A stretch of DNA of 64,000 nucleotides from Pseudoips prasinana (Eukaryota > Arthropoda > Insecta > Lepidoptera > Nolidae), in the NCBI GenBank assembly GCA_951640165.1, contig OX621237.1:19592001-19656000 (forward strand), given 5' to 3'. The stretch's first letter is position 1. Every line of letters starts with the position of its first letter. The translations under genes were made by a program, and so were the position numbers. Positions 1 through 10,893 of the stretch are shown here, one piece after another. A model generated the notes under the pieces. The model searched no databases. It was not told the origin of the DNA and saw only the letters and a list, made by a program, of their open reading frames with translations.

Positions 1-2522
1 TACCTTATAACTACCTAGGACCAGAGTACTTATCTGGTTACCAGCTTGGTGTCTTGGATTCAGACAAAAGCTCACGAACTGTGAGGATTATTTTAGGTCT
101 TAGCATGCGAGACCATTATTTTGCCCTTAAATGTTTTACCACCTGTATAATGAACTAAGTCCTAAAAACTTATGTCTGATTTAATACCCACAACCTTCCT
201 ACCATCGCTTATATTGCCAACGACATGGAATTTATTCCCAAACTTATGCCTGGTCCCAAGAATACTGTACAACTTGAAGAGTGAAAAAATTGTGTAAGCG
301 TCTAATGTCTGGAGTCATAATCGAAAACCATCAAATGAGATTGCTTGATCCATAGTTCAACTGTGGTCCTAATTTAACACTTCGTTTTTTAATTGAGGGT
401 GATAGAGACATGCACAATTATTTCAGTCTTTCTTCTCTTAGCTTAAATGGTTGTATGCATTTTAAATGCTAAGAAAAAACATTGCAGTTTAGCCTTGTGT
501 GGCCGGCTTTATTGCTAGGAGTGATCTCTTTCTTCTCCGAAGCTACGCAATATATACCCAAACGTTCTGGATGGACCAAAAACCGCAAGTTTAGATCGTT
601 GGAATCTTCTTTCAATTTCCTAGTGTGTGACTAATTGACCAAAGAATATAGTAGACTCCATTTGTCGATGCACCCCCTGTAATTGCAATTCTCCTTTTTC
701 TAGTAACATTAGTCATCTGTTTCAGTCTTGCCAGGCCATGTACAGTCAGTGACTTACAACCGTAGCGCCGTGCAACCTTGTCATAACACAAGAAATGACA
801 CACAAATGCGTCATAACGATTCATAAATTTGTTGTTACCGTATTTGATCGAACTTGAGGCTGTTGGTTATCACCTGCTCGTGAAAACTAATGTGAACCAT
901 TTTTGTCTTACGACAGCAACTTAATCTGCCTAGTAGTTGGATGCAACTTAGAGCCGCCTTAACAATGAAATTTTAATCGATCACATCAGCGTCTGACCCG
1001 AGTTCAGAGCATAAGATTGAATTTTACCCACAAAACTGAATAAAGTATCCGATTTTCGACGTTTAGTTTGTTTTAACGCGTTCAAGAGCTTACACTGTTT
1101 TATTTTTATGTTTACTGAAATATTTATTTTTATTAATATCATGTTGTTGAAATCATAGAAAGTTCCTGTCACATAATACAATCGGCAAATGCACCAGGTT
1201 TGGTCTATTGTTTACTAAATTTTTACTTAATTTTTCGTAAACGTGATTTTAGCGTAGCTGGTGGAACCAGTGTGACGTGAACATACTTTAAAATCAACAT
1301 TTGGACTCATCAATACAACTTATAAACTTTGTTTATAGAGTCGGTGTAATTGACTCGTAGAAGGGTCGAGAAGATCTTGATTAAGCTTCATGTTAATTCA
1401 ATCAGAAGTCTTTATAACATGTTTAGAAACATGGAAATAGATTGTTTAATATTATCAATCTCGGTATATTTTAGAGTGATCATCTTATTTGTTAAGGTAA
1501 CCGCTTACCATCAGATATTATGCTAGTATGGTAACTTAATTGTATAAAAAGTCTATGGACTTACTTTAAGACAGAGAATTAAGAACAGAGGATGACCAAA
1601 CATCATGTGCACTCTTCCATCCTCTTCCTCTTATAATGCAATATATAACTATAAGAAACATATTGAATGTTGCTTAAGATATATATGTACATTGCGCTTA
1701 CTTGTGAAATAGAATACAGTAGAAGTGCACTATTGGCTGTTAATAAGTATAAACATGTAATCGGCCTCTTATCGTTCGACCTTCACATCCACTATCACAA
1801 TGAAATAGCAAAACACGTCCTCATATCTATGAACGCAACGATGAGCCGACTTGTCTTTCACATACACAGTACTTCTTATACCTTAGTACCTTAATAATCA
1901 AACTAGATAAATATTTTGTTTCCAAAGTAATATTTTTTATTCCTACTATTAAAGTTTGGGATATAAAAGGTTAGAGCAAAAATGGTATCGGAAACCAGAT
2001 TTATGTTATAACCATTTAAGGTAGACACACACAGTAAGAGATTAATTATATATTACTACACACATTAGTATTGAGTATTGACTGTTTACGAGCGCTTTTT
2101 TAAAGTCTACGTGAATAAAAACCTTTTTTATTCTATTTATTTAGAAGCCGCTCTTAACCGTAAAATATGACGACCATTTTCGAATAACAATTTCTCTGTT
2201 GATGGGTGTGGGTGACTAAACCGGTTAAGAATCGATTTTTTTTTAATTTTCTTCCGTCGAAATGTAACGTGCCGGGTCCTGTGTCGTAGCAAGATTATGC
2301 CATTAACCAGTTAATAGTGATTAGGCTTTATTATACCGATCCGTAATCCAACCGATTTTATAACAACTAAAGTTTTTATTTACATTAACCGCTAACGCGT
2401 ATTAGTGGTTAACCGGTTCCATAATTATGATTAATATAAGAAGTTTGGAAGATGAAACGTGTTGAACCTATTGAAACATAATTGATAATAATGCTATTAT
2501 ATATAAAATATATAATCCTTAC
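1..2522. other. tai downstream intron, no exon recognised
   Basis: AT-rich sequence left of tai exon 3, expected to be intron 3 of tai. Open frames here (612-824 minus, 70 codons; 1667-1894 plus, 75 codons) match nothing I recognise and carry no convincing splice sites. No repeat family was identified. Confidence 0.4.
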
Positions 2523-2809
2523 CCAACACTATCAATCCCATTGGTGTTCTTGACAATAAGACGGGCCTCGATAGCTTGAAACTTGTCCACTTCAGCAGCT
2601 CCCCAGTTAACTGTTTGTGTATTCCTTAACAAAGGTCGTAACTTAGCATGATCTTTGGCATGCAAAAGCGAGTATATAGACTTCTTATACAAATCAGTTC
2701 TGTCCTGCAGAGTGAGCTCTTTAATATTTTCGGTTATACATTCTATTTCAGATTTCGAGTTTATTTCCAATAAAACCCATCCGAGGGTGCCAGTGTAGTG
2801 CTTGAGGGC
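2523..2809 (-). CDS. tai: Taiman-type coactivator, coding exon 3 (start of PAS domain)
   Basis: Seen: the acceptor is TTGGTTTATAG|GCC and the donor is GTTGG|GTAAGG, giving 95 codons plus two bases (residues 156-250). The phase is 0 at the left junction, so exon 2 (…TSLIE) runs into ALKHYTGTLGWVLLEIN. The pattern of this exon matches the first PAS domain of SRC proteins: an EAL…G..LLEIN strand, ITENIKE, then KKSIYSLLHAKDHAKL, comparable to the family's SVYSILHxGDH segment. If the donor is not used, the frame stops at TAA 2521-2519 after SVG, but the strong GTAAGG and the half-finished PAS domain argue for continuation. The PAS remainder, receptor-interaction LxxLL boxes and activation domains should lie left of this window. 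I found no convincing further exon in 1-2500. Confidence 0.8.
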
Positions 2810-4500
2810 CTATAAACCAACATAAAACACAATTATTATTTGGAATTTATACATGAAGTACGCTCTACAAGCAGACTAATCGCAGAAAATGTATGGTGAA
2901 ATTATGTAGTTAATATTTAAAGGGATTTTTATACGTAACAAAAAAATAGATTGCTTTTTATTTCTAGGAAATCAATGTAGTGTTGTTAAAAGCTATAAAA
3001 ATTTCATAATTATGTACCTTATAGGACAGACGTAAAAAAATATTTTTGTTAATATTTGTATGAGAGTTAATACAAAAAGTTAAAAATATTTGGAACCGAG
3101 CGAGTGCGCAATATTCTATCTGGCACGATTATTGTACTCATTTTTTTGCTATTATTCGGTATATTCCAAGTACTATTCGGCCCTAACTATTTTTTTTTTT
3201 TTTAGAATTTTGAACATTTTTGCCGTATAAAGTGAACTATAAGCTTGCAAAATAAAAAAACAAAACTTCGCCGTCCTCCTCACATTTCGTAGAATATACA
3301 CGGCCTGGATTGGAGACAATAGTAAATAACAAAGTTTGTTATAAATAAATTCCTAAATGTGTTATATTTATCCCAGTCCCGGCCATATTCAAAGAAAATC
3401 GAGTTTCATAAATGTCTCTAAAAAATGTACTTGGTTCTAGTTATTGGAGATCGATGGATGGTTAAGTAGTAAATGGAGTCTTCACTTGTCTCCATTTCTT
3501 GAATTTCAATATTCAACTCAAGCCATTCAGTCTATTAACCATTTCTGATACATATTTTTGAAAGCGAAAAAAAAGGAGACTTAAATTTGTCAAAGTGATA
3601 ACAAATTTAAGTCTTCTCTTTTTTTATCACAGTTTGACAAAAATTCTTTGAAAACGGTTTGATCTTATTCAGACGAATAAAAATTAAATTGTAGTGAAAC
3701 AGGTTCTTGCAGTCTAAGGTCCACCAGGACTATCCGACTGTCTTAGTATTACGCACAGATCAAGATTTGTAATTAAGGCAAATCTTTCCAAATGTTGACT
3801 CTTAAGTGTGTGGAAATACTCATTAGTCATATTTACGTAACGTACCAACCCCACAAGTAATTTATTTCTAGTAACGTTAAAATAAAACAATCTACCAGAG
3901 CAAGAATGCTGATTCTGTATTGTTAATAACAATAAAAACTTAAGAACAACATTCTAAATGATAACTATGTGGTTCGTGATACTACACGGACACACGGGAT
4001 GCACGTGTACACCCCACCTTCGAATTCAATTACTTCAAAAACCTAGTGTGATTCTTGGAATGAAGTAGATAGTAACCTTTTTTATTAGCAGAAAAGCTAA
4101 GTAATACTATAAATGTGGCAAATACTCATACAATATTTACTATTGTTCAGATCCCGATCCAGGCAGCGAATATTCTGTAGGGAGAGGACAGGTACCTACC
4201 GTATAGTCATTGACTTAACACGCTTACAATTAAAGCATTCTATATAAGGAACATGCTCAAATCACTACAAAAAAATATTTTATTTAGTTAGGATCGAAAT
4301 CGCGCGATGTGGAATATACCAAATAATAACATAATATGAAACATTAATCGTCCCATTACTATTAATATGAGACCATTGATTGACACTTCGACATTCGAAA
4401 AGGAATATTGCGTTCTCGCTCGGTTGGGATCAAATCTTTGTCTAAATACAAGATATTTGTTACAGCGTGGTCAGGTTAGGGTACTTAGGTTCGTGCCTCT
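2810..4500. other. tai intron 2, left part
   Basis: AT-rich intron sequence. The only structure seen is the hairpin at 3567-3626 (listed separately). The open frame at 3714-3932 minus matches nothing known. Confidence 0.4.
3567..3626. repeat. Hairpin-forming inverted repeat
   Basis: Seen: near-perfect arms of about 24 bases (GGAGACTTAAATTTGT and its complement ACAAATTTAAGTCTTC, each with an A or T tract) flank a 10-base loop at 3591-3600. Probably a MITE remnant or local palindrome. Confidence 0.6.
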
Positions 4501-5170
4501 GTGCTTCAGGCCTTAAAGAGCAACCAATTTAACAGTGGACTCATTCTGGAGAGCCACTGTGCACTCGAAAAGATCTCAACGACCAACAAGGTCACATTAC
4601 AGTGGATTCGAGGGCATAGTGGATCCCTAGGAAATGACACTGCGGACCAGCTGGTAAAAAAGGAAACAAATCGGAAACGACAACAATGGGACCTGAACCC
4701 ATTGTACCCGTACCCTATAACCAACTAAAAACACGGCTGTGTGAGAAAACCACACAACAACATGAAAAAGAGTGGATAGATCTGGAATCATGCAGACGGA
4801 CAAAAGAATTTCTACCATCTCTGAACAAACGCCTATCGCGTAATCTATTACACCTGAACAGGAAGGATTTACGCATGGTGATAGGCACAATTACCGGACA
4901 CTGCACACTAAACAAACACCTCTACAGAAAATTAAGAAACACCAGCACACGTACTGCTACACTGCAAGAGTGTTGCTTGCCAACGGGCAATGTTCCTCTA
5001 TGATCCGAAGACACTGCAGGAAGCCCTCAAGCCAGGCTTTCGTGGTCTCCTGGACTTCTGGATGGAACTAAAATGGTTCGAGTAGCCAAACAAGTTCACG
5101 AACAATGGCCCAATTAGGAGGCTAAGTGCGGAAACTAACTACCCTTCGTGTCTCGTATAGACGTCAAGCA
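4501..5170 (+). mobile_element. Non-LTR retrotransposon 3' remnant (RNase H and C-terminus)
   Basis: Seen: the first frame (4501-4728) contains VTLQWIRGHSGSLGNDTADQ, the classic end of an RNase HI domain carried by I/Jockey-type LINEs. A second frame (4686-5003) continues with the typical post-RNase H tail (LCEKTTQQHEKEW … GHCTLNKHLYRKL). The join near 4690 needs a frameshift, and another break lies near 5000. The region after about 5090 looks like a 3' untranslated end. The 5' part (endonuclease and reverse transcriptase) is absent, as usual for 5'-truncated LINEs. It sits in tai intron 2 on the opposite strand and is inactive. Confidence 0.7.
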
Positions 5171-5230
5171 CCGGTTCCGTATGTCATGAGAATACAAATA
5201 TTATTATAACAGAGTCGCAGGTTTTCGTGT

Positions 5231-5349
5231 CAGGGGGGCTACCGCCTAATTCGCCGATCATCGTGATCGTGATCGGCGTCAGTAGTCATTTTAACCTTAA
5301 TCTATTTGAACGACGATCACGATAATCGAATTAGGCGCTAGCCCCCCAG
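5231..5349. mobile_element. Small MITE with 21-bp terminal inverted repeats
   Basis: Seen: the left end GGGGGGCTACCGCCTAATTC is mirrored at the right end (GAATTAGGCGCTAGCCCCCC) with one mismatch. The 119-base element also contains internal ATCGTGATCGTGATCG repeats that can pair with CGATCACGATAATCG. There is no coding capacity. It lies between the LINE remnant and the mariner. The superfamily is not clear, and target duplications are not obvious. Confidence 0.6.
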
Positions 5350-5436
5350 ACTGATAGTCGATCGCATTAAATAGGAAAGCAGCTGATATTATGAATGACC
5401 ACTATAAAAGCTAATAGCATATAAACTATACTTGTA

Positions 5437-6730
5437 CGAGGGGGCGTTTTTAAGTTCGCGGAATGGAGGGTAAGAAGTGTAAATAAAAATACAAAATTAT
5501 TTTTCTTTTTCAATATATTCACCTGCTACCCTTATACATTTTTCAGATCTTTCAATTAGCTTATGTATACCTTCATAAAAAAATGTTTTGTCTTTGTCCG
5601 AAAAATAGGCTGAAACCGCGTCCTTCACTTCTTCATCAGTAGAAAATTTCTTCCCACGAAGTTCTTTTTTGAGTTTTGGAAAGAGGTAGTAATCACTGGG
5701 AGCCAGGTCTGGGCTGTAGGGTGGATGATCTAAAATATCGAAGCCCACGTTATGCAGGGCAGCCAAAGCAACACGGCTCTTGTGAACTGGCGCGTTGTCG
5801 TGTAGAAGAAGGACACCTTTGGTTAATTTCCCCTCCTTTTTTCTTTAATGCTTTCTTTTAACCTCTCGAGGATGGAAGCGTAGTATTGTCCGGTTATAGA
5901 AACGCCTTTATCTTTATAATCGATCAACAGGATCCCTTCCGAATCCCAAAACACTGTTGCTATGATTTTTCCAGCCAATTGTGACACTTTAAACTTCTTG
6001 GGTGGTGGTGTGCCTTTTTTGTGCCACTGCATAGAGTCCTGTTTCGACTCAGGTTCATAATGATGAACCCAAGTTTCATCTCCAGTAACAATTCTACTTA
6101 AAAGTCCATCCTTATCTTCGTTACAGAGGTCCAAAAACGTGCGAGAACACTCCACGCGGCGTTGTTTTTGAGGCGGCGTGAGCATTCTTGGCACCCATCT
6201 TGCACTGACCTTTGTCATGCCAAGATGATCATGTAGAATTTTGAAAATTGTCGTATCCGATACTCCAACCATTTCTGCAAGCTGTTTCTTCTTTAGTCTG
6301 GCATCTTCCAATATAATTTTTTTGACTTTTTTAATGATTTCCGGAGTAGTCACCTCGGGCGACCGTCCGGGCCGAGGGTCGTCTTCAAGTGAGGTCCTGC
6401 CTTGTTTAAAGAGACTGTGCCACTTGTAAACCATGGTTTTACCCGGACAAGAGTCCCCGTAAACGGATTCCATCTCTTCCAGTATATTTTGAACTGACTT
6501 TCCTTGCTTGGTAAGGAACTTTATTACGGCACGGTACTCGATTTTTTCCATAATTCACACTTTCTTCCCGATTGAGTTGTTTGCTTGACGATAGTTCAGA
6601 GACTAATGATCCAATTAAGATAAAACTTGGTATTTATACTAATATTGAGTGGCTGAAGTCGTGGCCATCCCGATAATGACCTATTATTATCCCCTCCCCC
6701 CCATTCCGCGAACTTAAAAACGCACCCTCG
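5437..6730 (-). mobile_element. mariner transposon, nearly full length
   Basis: Seen: the ends CGAGGGGGCGTTTTTAAGTT and, inverted, CGAGGGTGCGTTTTTAAGTT extend to about 29-bp terminal inverted repeats ending in CGCGGAATGG. They are flanked by TA at 5435-5436 and 6731-6732, the mariner target duplication. The length of 1,294 bp is normal for mariner. One transposase gene on the minus strand fills the element. The preserved ends and single frameshift suggest a fairly recent copy, inserted in tai intron 2 in the same orientation as the gene. Confidence 0.9.
5497..6551 (-). pseudogene. mariner transposase, one frameshift
   Basis: Seen: the ATG at 6551 opens 242 codons (MEKIEYRAVIKFL…), and a second frame covers the C-terminus to 5497. 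Together they give about 350 residues, normal for mariner. The N-terminal HTH region (residues about 1-115) includes the linker motif WVPRML. The DD34D triad is visible: TGDETWVHHY (first Asp), LLHDNAPVH (second Asp, second frame), and YSPDLAPSDYYLFPKLK (third Asp). The frames join around 5823-5845 in a purine run (AAAAAAGGAGGGG), so a single-base indel is enough to break the gene. It could be a true mutation or a homopolymer sequencing error. All catalytic residues are kept. Confidence 0.9.
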
Positions 6731-6732
6731 TA

Positions 6733-8225
6733 TAATAAAATTCGCAATCTGTCTATAGCAGGGCCAATTTCATAGATCACATTTGACACTTCATCAAAAT
6801 TCAACAACGTAACCTTAACCGGCGGGCATAGAATATTATTTATTATTACGTAGTTAGAACTGCAAATTTGCTTAAAAAAAATTCAATTACGATTTATCTT
6901 CATACTACCAAATAAGGTCATTTTACAATTTACTTTACTAGTAACTGACAGATGCCAAATGTGATCTATTAAATTGCCCCTACAGTAGTTAAACACGACC
7001 ACTGTCGGTCCTACGGCTGGTTTCTCTACACACGCTTTACTATACTAGGAGGGATAAAAATAAATCACGAAATTCAGCCTCCTCAATTGCCTCCTCAATA
7101 CAATAAAAAAATCGAATTCTAACTAATATTCAAAACTCTAATTCAAATCCAATATGATCACAAATGTTGCAGATATCACTGCAACAACTCAATCGTGGAT
7201 AAACCCTATTATACTATGTGGAAAATTGTATTTCTTTAAAGCTTACTTAATACTACTCATTATTATAGGACAGCGGAAGTTGATGCACTTAGGTTGCAGA
7301 GAATGTTAACACCATTTCAACAACGAGGACAAGAGAGGATGATTATATGGACCGGGTTAAAACTTGTATTCGTCACTATGATCTTGAATCCAAGCAACAG
7401 TCCATAAATAAGGTGCAACACCTAACAAGTTCAAGGTATCAATATAACGGAAGAACGCTACATTGTTACAAAAGTTTAGGTAGCCATTCAAGCCAAAAAG
7501 GGGAAAATGGACTCAAGGTGTGCTCCTTGACAATGCTTGCGTCCACAAGTCTTGTTTTAATAGAAAATCTTCAGAAATATTAAGAGCCTCCTAATACTTA
7601 TTCTAATATTCCTCTTATTCTTACGCTATTTACATACCCGCTACGTCTATTCTATACGGGCAACAGCTTCGTTATTGAGTAGGTATAAACCATTGATGAA
7701 ACTACAAAAAGCATTAAAAAAAAGCCTATTTAAAAATGCCGAAACTAAATTTCTGCTAAACAAATCTTGCGAATAGAAACAAAATAGGAATATATTTCCT
7801 TGTCGTTTGATTATTGAAAAATAACTGAAAACTGTCCAGTATCGGAAGAGGAAGAAGAATTAACTCCATTTTATCGATTTTAGTATTGTTAAACATTTGC
7901 CTCTTAAAGGAGTAGTATCCCACTACTCCTTTAAGAGGAATTCCTAGTGCCAAAGCTGCCACGTCCTCTGATAATAAAAGGAAACTCTCTCTAAATAACA
8001 AAATGGAAATCATTTCAAATTTAATGTAACCTGCCCGTTCATTCCGCGAACTGTTTGACCGCCTCGTAATAATGAGAGGCGGAGGAGAGAAGCAAAGAAA
8101 TTACCAACCGAGACCGACAACGAATGATCAAAAACGGTGGCCAATCATCCAGCATAATTGTGCATCTGTATATCAATAGTTAATAAGTAATTAGAGGTAT
8201 TTAATTATGTATCTAATAGGTATAC
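6733..8225. other. tai intron 2, right part
   Basis: AT-rich intron between the mariner and tai exon 2. It contains the perfect hairpin 7900-7938. The frame at 7347-7583 plus (78 codons) is not recognised and has no supporting signals. Confidence 0.4.
7900..7938. repeat. Perfect 17-bp hairpin
   Basis: Seen: CCTCTTAAAGGAGTAGT, a five-base loop, then the exact complement ACTACTCCTTTAAGAGG. It lies about 290 bases past the tai exon 2 donor inside intron 2, so it would be transcribed in the pre-mRNA. Confidence 0.75.
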
Positions 8226-8517
8226 CTCGATGAGTGACGTCAGCTCAGAGTAATGAAACCCTGGGCACGCCGGCTGCGTGGAGCTAACCTCGCCGCCCTG
8301 TACGGGCGACAGGCACTGCACGGCGCGCAGCGGGCACTCTTCGGGGCACTCGCGCCTCCTCCTCAGCACTTCCTGGATGTGACGTGTAGCCTCGCGTACT
8401 ATCCCGTTTTTATCCGGTTGTTTCACCTCAGCAAGACAAGTGCCCAGAAGCTCTTCCAGCTGATTTATGGTCTCGTTCTCGAGCTCCCGTCGCCTTTTCT
8501 CGTTGGTGCACTTATTT
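8226..8517 (-). CDS. tai: Taiman-type coactivator, coding exon 2 (bHLH domain)
   Basis: Seen: the exon starts after TTAATTTCAG (acceptor at 8519-8518) and ends ATCGAG|GTATAC. It is 292 bases: one base closes the split Arg codon, then come 97 codons (residues 59-155). Residues 59-114 form a basic helix-loop-helix: NKCTNEKRRRELEN, a helix, then a QPDKNGIVREA loop and second helix. A Cys-rich linker follows, then GEVSST (about 134-139), the conserved linker just before the PAS domain in Taiman/SRC proteins. Known: NKCxNEKRRRE is specific to the p160/NCOA/Taiman family; other bHLH-PAS families differ here. The loop lacks the KPDKCAIL-type spelling I associate with vertebrate SRCs, so the protein is divergent. 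The exon is much more GC-rich than its surroundings. Confidence in the family is high; confidence that it is the orthologue rather than a paralogue is moderate. Confidence 0.85.
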
Positions 8518-9254
8518 CTGAAATTAAGAAAAATCATTACATTGTATCATATAGCTAGGAAAACAAGCTATTGAAATAGGTTAAACAGCTTTGTTTTACT
8601 ATTATGTTTCGGTTATTATCAGTATTATTATCATTGGTCAAGAAGTTTTATGCGTAGTATCATAATCTGTGACGTTAAACATATCAGAAGAAGTTTTATT
8701 CATTAGTAAAATAAATGTTACAATATGAATAGAATGAGGAAACTAGCGACCTTATCGCTAAAATCTATTTCCTTTGAGGTTTCCAGCTGTTGTAAGGTAG
8801 GTATAAAATGTAGAGACATTGGGCAGGTGACTACGTCGTAGGACAACTTGAGTAGGTCAGTTAATTAGATAGCCATTGCACCACTCGTTATACTGAATTT
8901 GTTCTACTGCTCCTACTGACTGCAGAGTATATTTTTGAAATATTAATTAATTTTGTCATCAGTGAATATTAATGAAATCCAGAACAGTTACAGTCTCCAA
9001 AGACCATCATAAGATGTTTTCACTAAGACATACGACAAGTTCTCATTAAAACTTGTCCTATGAGATCAAACTTAGTACATTTAGTTTATCCTATCATAGG
9101 TTTCGTTGTCTACCATCAGGGTTGGCATTTATCAAGATAATTTAATTACAATTCTTGATAATTATCGGACAATTATCGTTATAATTAACACCATTGAGCT
9201 ATATTATCTTTGTTTAACAATGGCATAAGAATTCGGGCTATCTTATAAAATAAA

Positions 9255-9836
9255 AACCCAGCCAAGTGCGAGTCAGATTTAAGTACCGAGGGTTCCGTAC
9301 GTTGTACGGATACAACGTACGTTGACATAACAGTTTCATTTTGTTACAGCTTAAAGGTATTATAGACCTGAGTATTTCATATGAATTTCAATTTAATACC
9401 TATATGCGTTCATGAGGAAAGCGGTAGTAAGTTTAAACTTATTAAAAATATTTTATTATGTAATGTAACTAAAAATTGACGGTTTTCGCAATTTTTCCGT
9501 TATCTCTGTGCTATAAGACGTTGCTCCGTACCAAATTTCAAGATATGGAGTTCACGGGAAGTACCCTGTACGTTGCGATTCCCTTCCAGGTGTCGAAAAT
9601 TTGCGGATGTTTGCGGCATAAACGGCCTTTTGATTGCGTTAGCTTAGACGTTTGGTATTTTTACAGCTGCAAGAGACAGTAAACCTGATAGGAATAGGTA
9701 TTTGATATAAATTCCAGCTGGATACCTTTACATATTCCTGAGAAAAAGGGTCTTGACATACAGACGAACGGACGGACGGACAACTAAGTGATCCTATAAA
9801 GGTTCCGTTTTTCCTTTCGAGGTACATAACCCTAAA
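9255..9836 (+). repeat. Dispersed lepidopteran repeat (AGCCAAGTGCGAGTC … GGTTCCGTTTTTCC)
   Basis: Seen: it starts with AGCCAAGTGCGAGTCAGA … GAGGGTTCCGTACG and ends with CAACTAAGTGATCCTATAAA followed by a GGTTCCGTTTTTCCTTTCGA block. It contains the inner phrase TTGACGGTTTTCGCAATTTT and a GACGGACGGAC tract. From general knowledge these are recurrent phrases in lepidopteran intergenic DNA. A short inverse piece (CTCGCACTTGGTCGGC) is at 24389-24404. No coding capacity is visible. The family name is uncertain. Confidence 0.55.
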
Positions 9837-10799
9837 AAACCACGATTTTTGTGATATACATATATTTAATGTAATATATTAATAAAAATATCATTATAAT
9901 TATTCCACTGAATTGACCAAAGAAAACCAGACATACCATCATCCCAACTGAATAAAAAAATTAAGGGAATCTTTGGCTAATTGATACACTGCGCGTTTTA
10001 TAGATATCCGTGCGTGTGAATATATCACAAATATATCACAAATAATCACAATCACTTAACGGATACAGGTGAAATTCGCAAGTGTAGTTTTAACTAAGCA
10101 GTCGGGGTACAGAAGTTTCTCATATCCATCATCAGGTCAGTCTTGTCAGTCCTTTGCTAAAATCTCGTCATAATTTACATAATAAGGTCAAATATCACAC
10201 TTATCATAACCCGTCTTCGTGGTGTAATTGTATACCATCGGTACCTAACATTCTGGCGAGGTAAAACATACACTAGATTTTAAGTCGGAATTCCTTTCTA
10301 ACGTAAACCCGTCAAGTAGTTCGAGAACCAATAAAAAGACAACTCCAAAATTGGGGATTGGCAATCATTTAATTTCTGAAAGTCATGTACTGACACTTTT
10401 ATTACAGTTTAATTAGAAGTACAAGCAGTAGGCCTGGACTTTTAACGTTAAATCATGAAAGAACTGGTTAGAATTGTATAATATCAAATGACAAACAAAG
10501 TCTATAGTTACATAAGTTCTATATTAATCTTAAGTCTATATTTTAGATAGGGGCTAAATTTATCTGTATTCATGTTAAACATTAATACGAATAACGAAAC
10601 CTCAAGAATGACAGTTAAAATTCTTTACTTCTTTGTTATATGAGAGTGAAACTGATACCAGTATCTGTAACTAGAACCTTCAATGTCTCATTGTGCATAA
10701 CAGTTGGATGATAATGATCTCAATTCCTTTAACAACGTCACTGAAAGTTAAATAATATACATATTTCTTTAAATTACTTATTTAAAACTAATTGTTGTT

Positions 10800-10893
10800 C
10801 GCTGGAGGCCGCTGGATGCGGGTAGCACAAGTACGGCAATTGTTGGGATCTTTGTCCAGCAGTGGACGTCTTTCGGCTGATATGATGATGATT
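10800..10893 (+). mobile_element. LINE 3' tail fragment
   Basis: Seen: GTCCAGCAGTGGACGTCTTT, then CGGCTGATATGATGATGATT, preceded by remains of a coding end (GGATGCGGGTAGCACAAG). The same end recurs at 16858-16940 and, inverted, at 25384-25650. It is the heavily 5'-truncated 3' end of a common lepidopteran LINE. Confidence 0.65.

Noticed and set aside
612..824. 70-codon minus-strand frame as the next tai exon
   Set aside because: No PAS-like pattern and no suitable splice sites; the phase was not supported.
2519..2523. TAA stop as the end of the tai gene
   Set aside because: It overlaps a strong GG|GTAAGG donor and would cut the PAS domain short.
8253..8558. 101-codon plus-strand frame
   Set aside because: It is the antisense shadow of the GC-rich tai bHLH exon; no independent signals.
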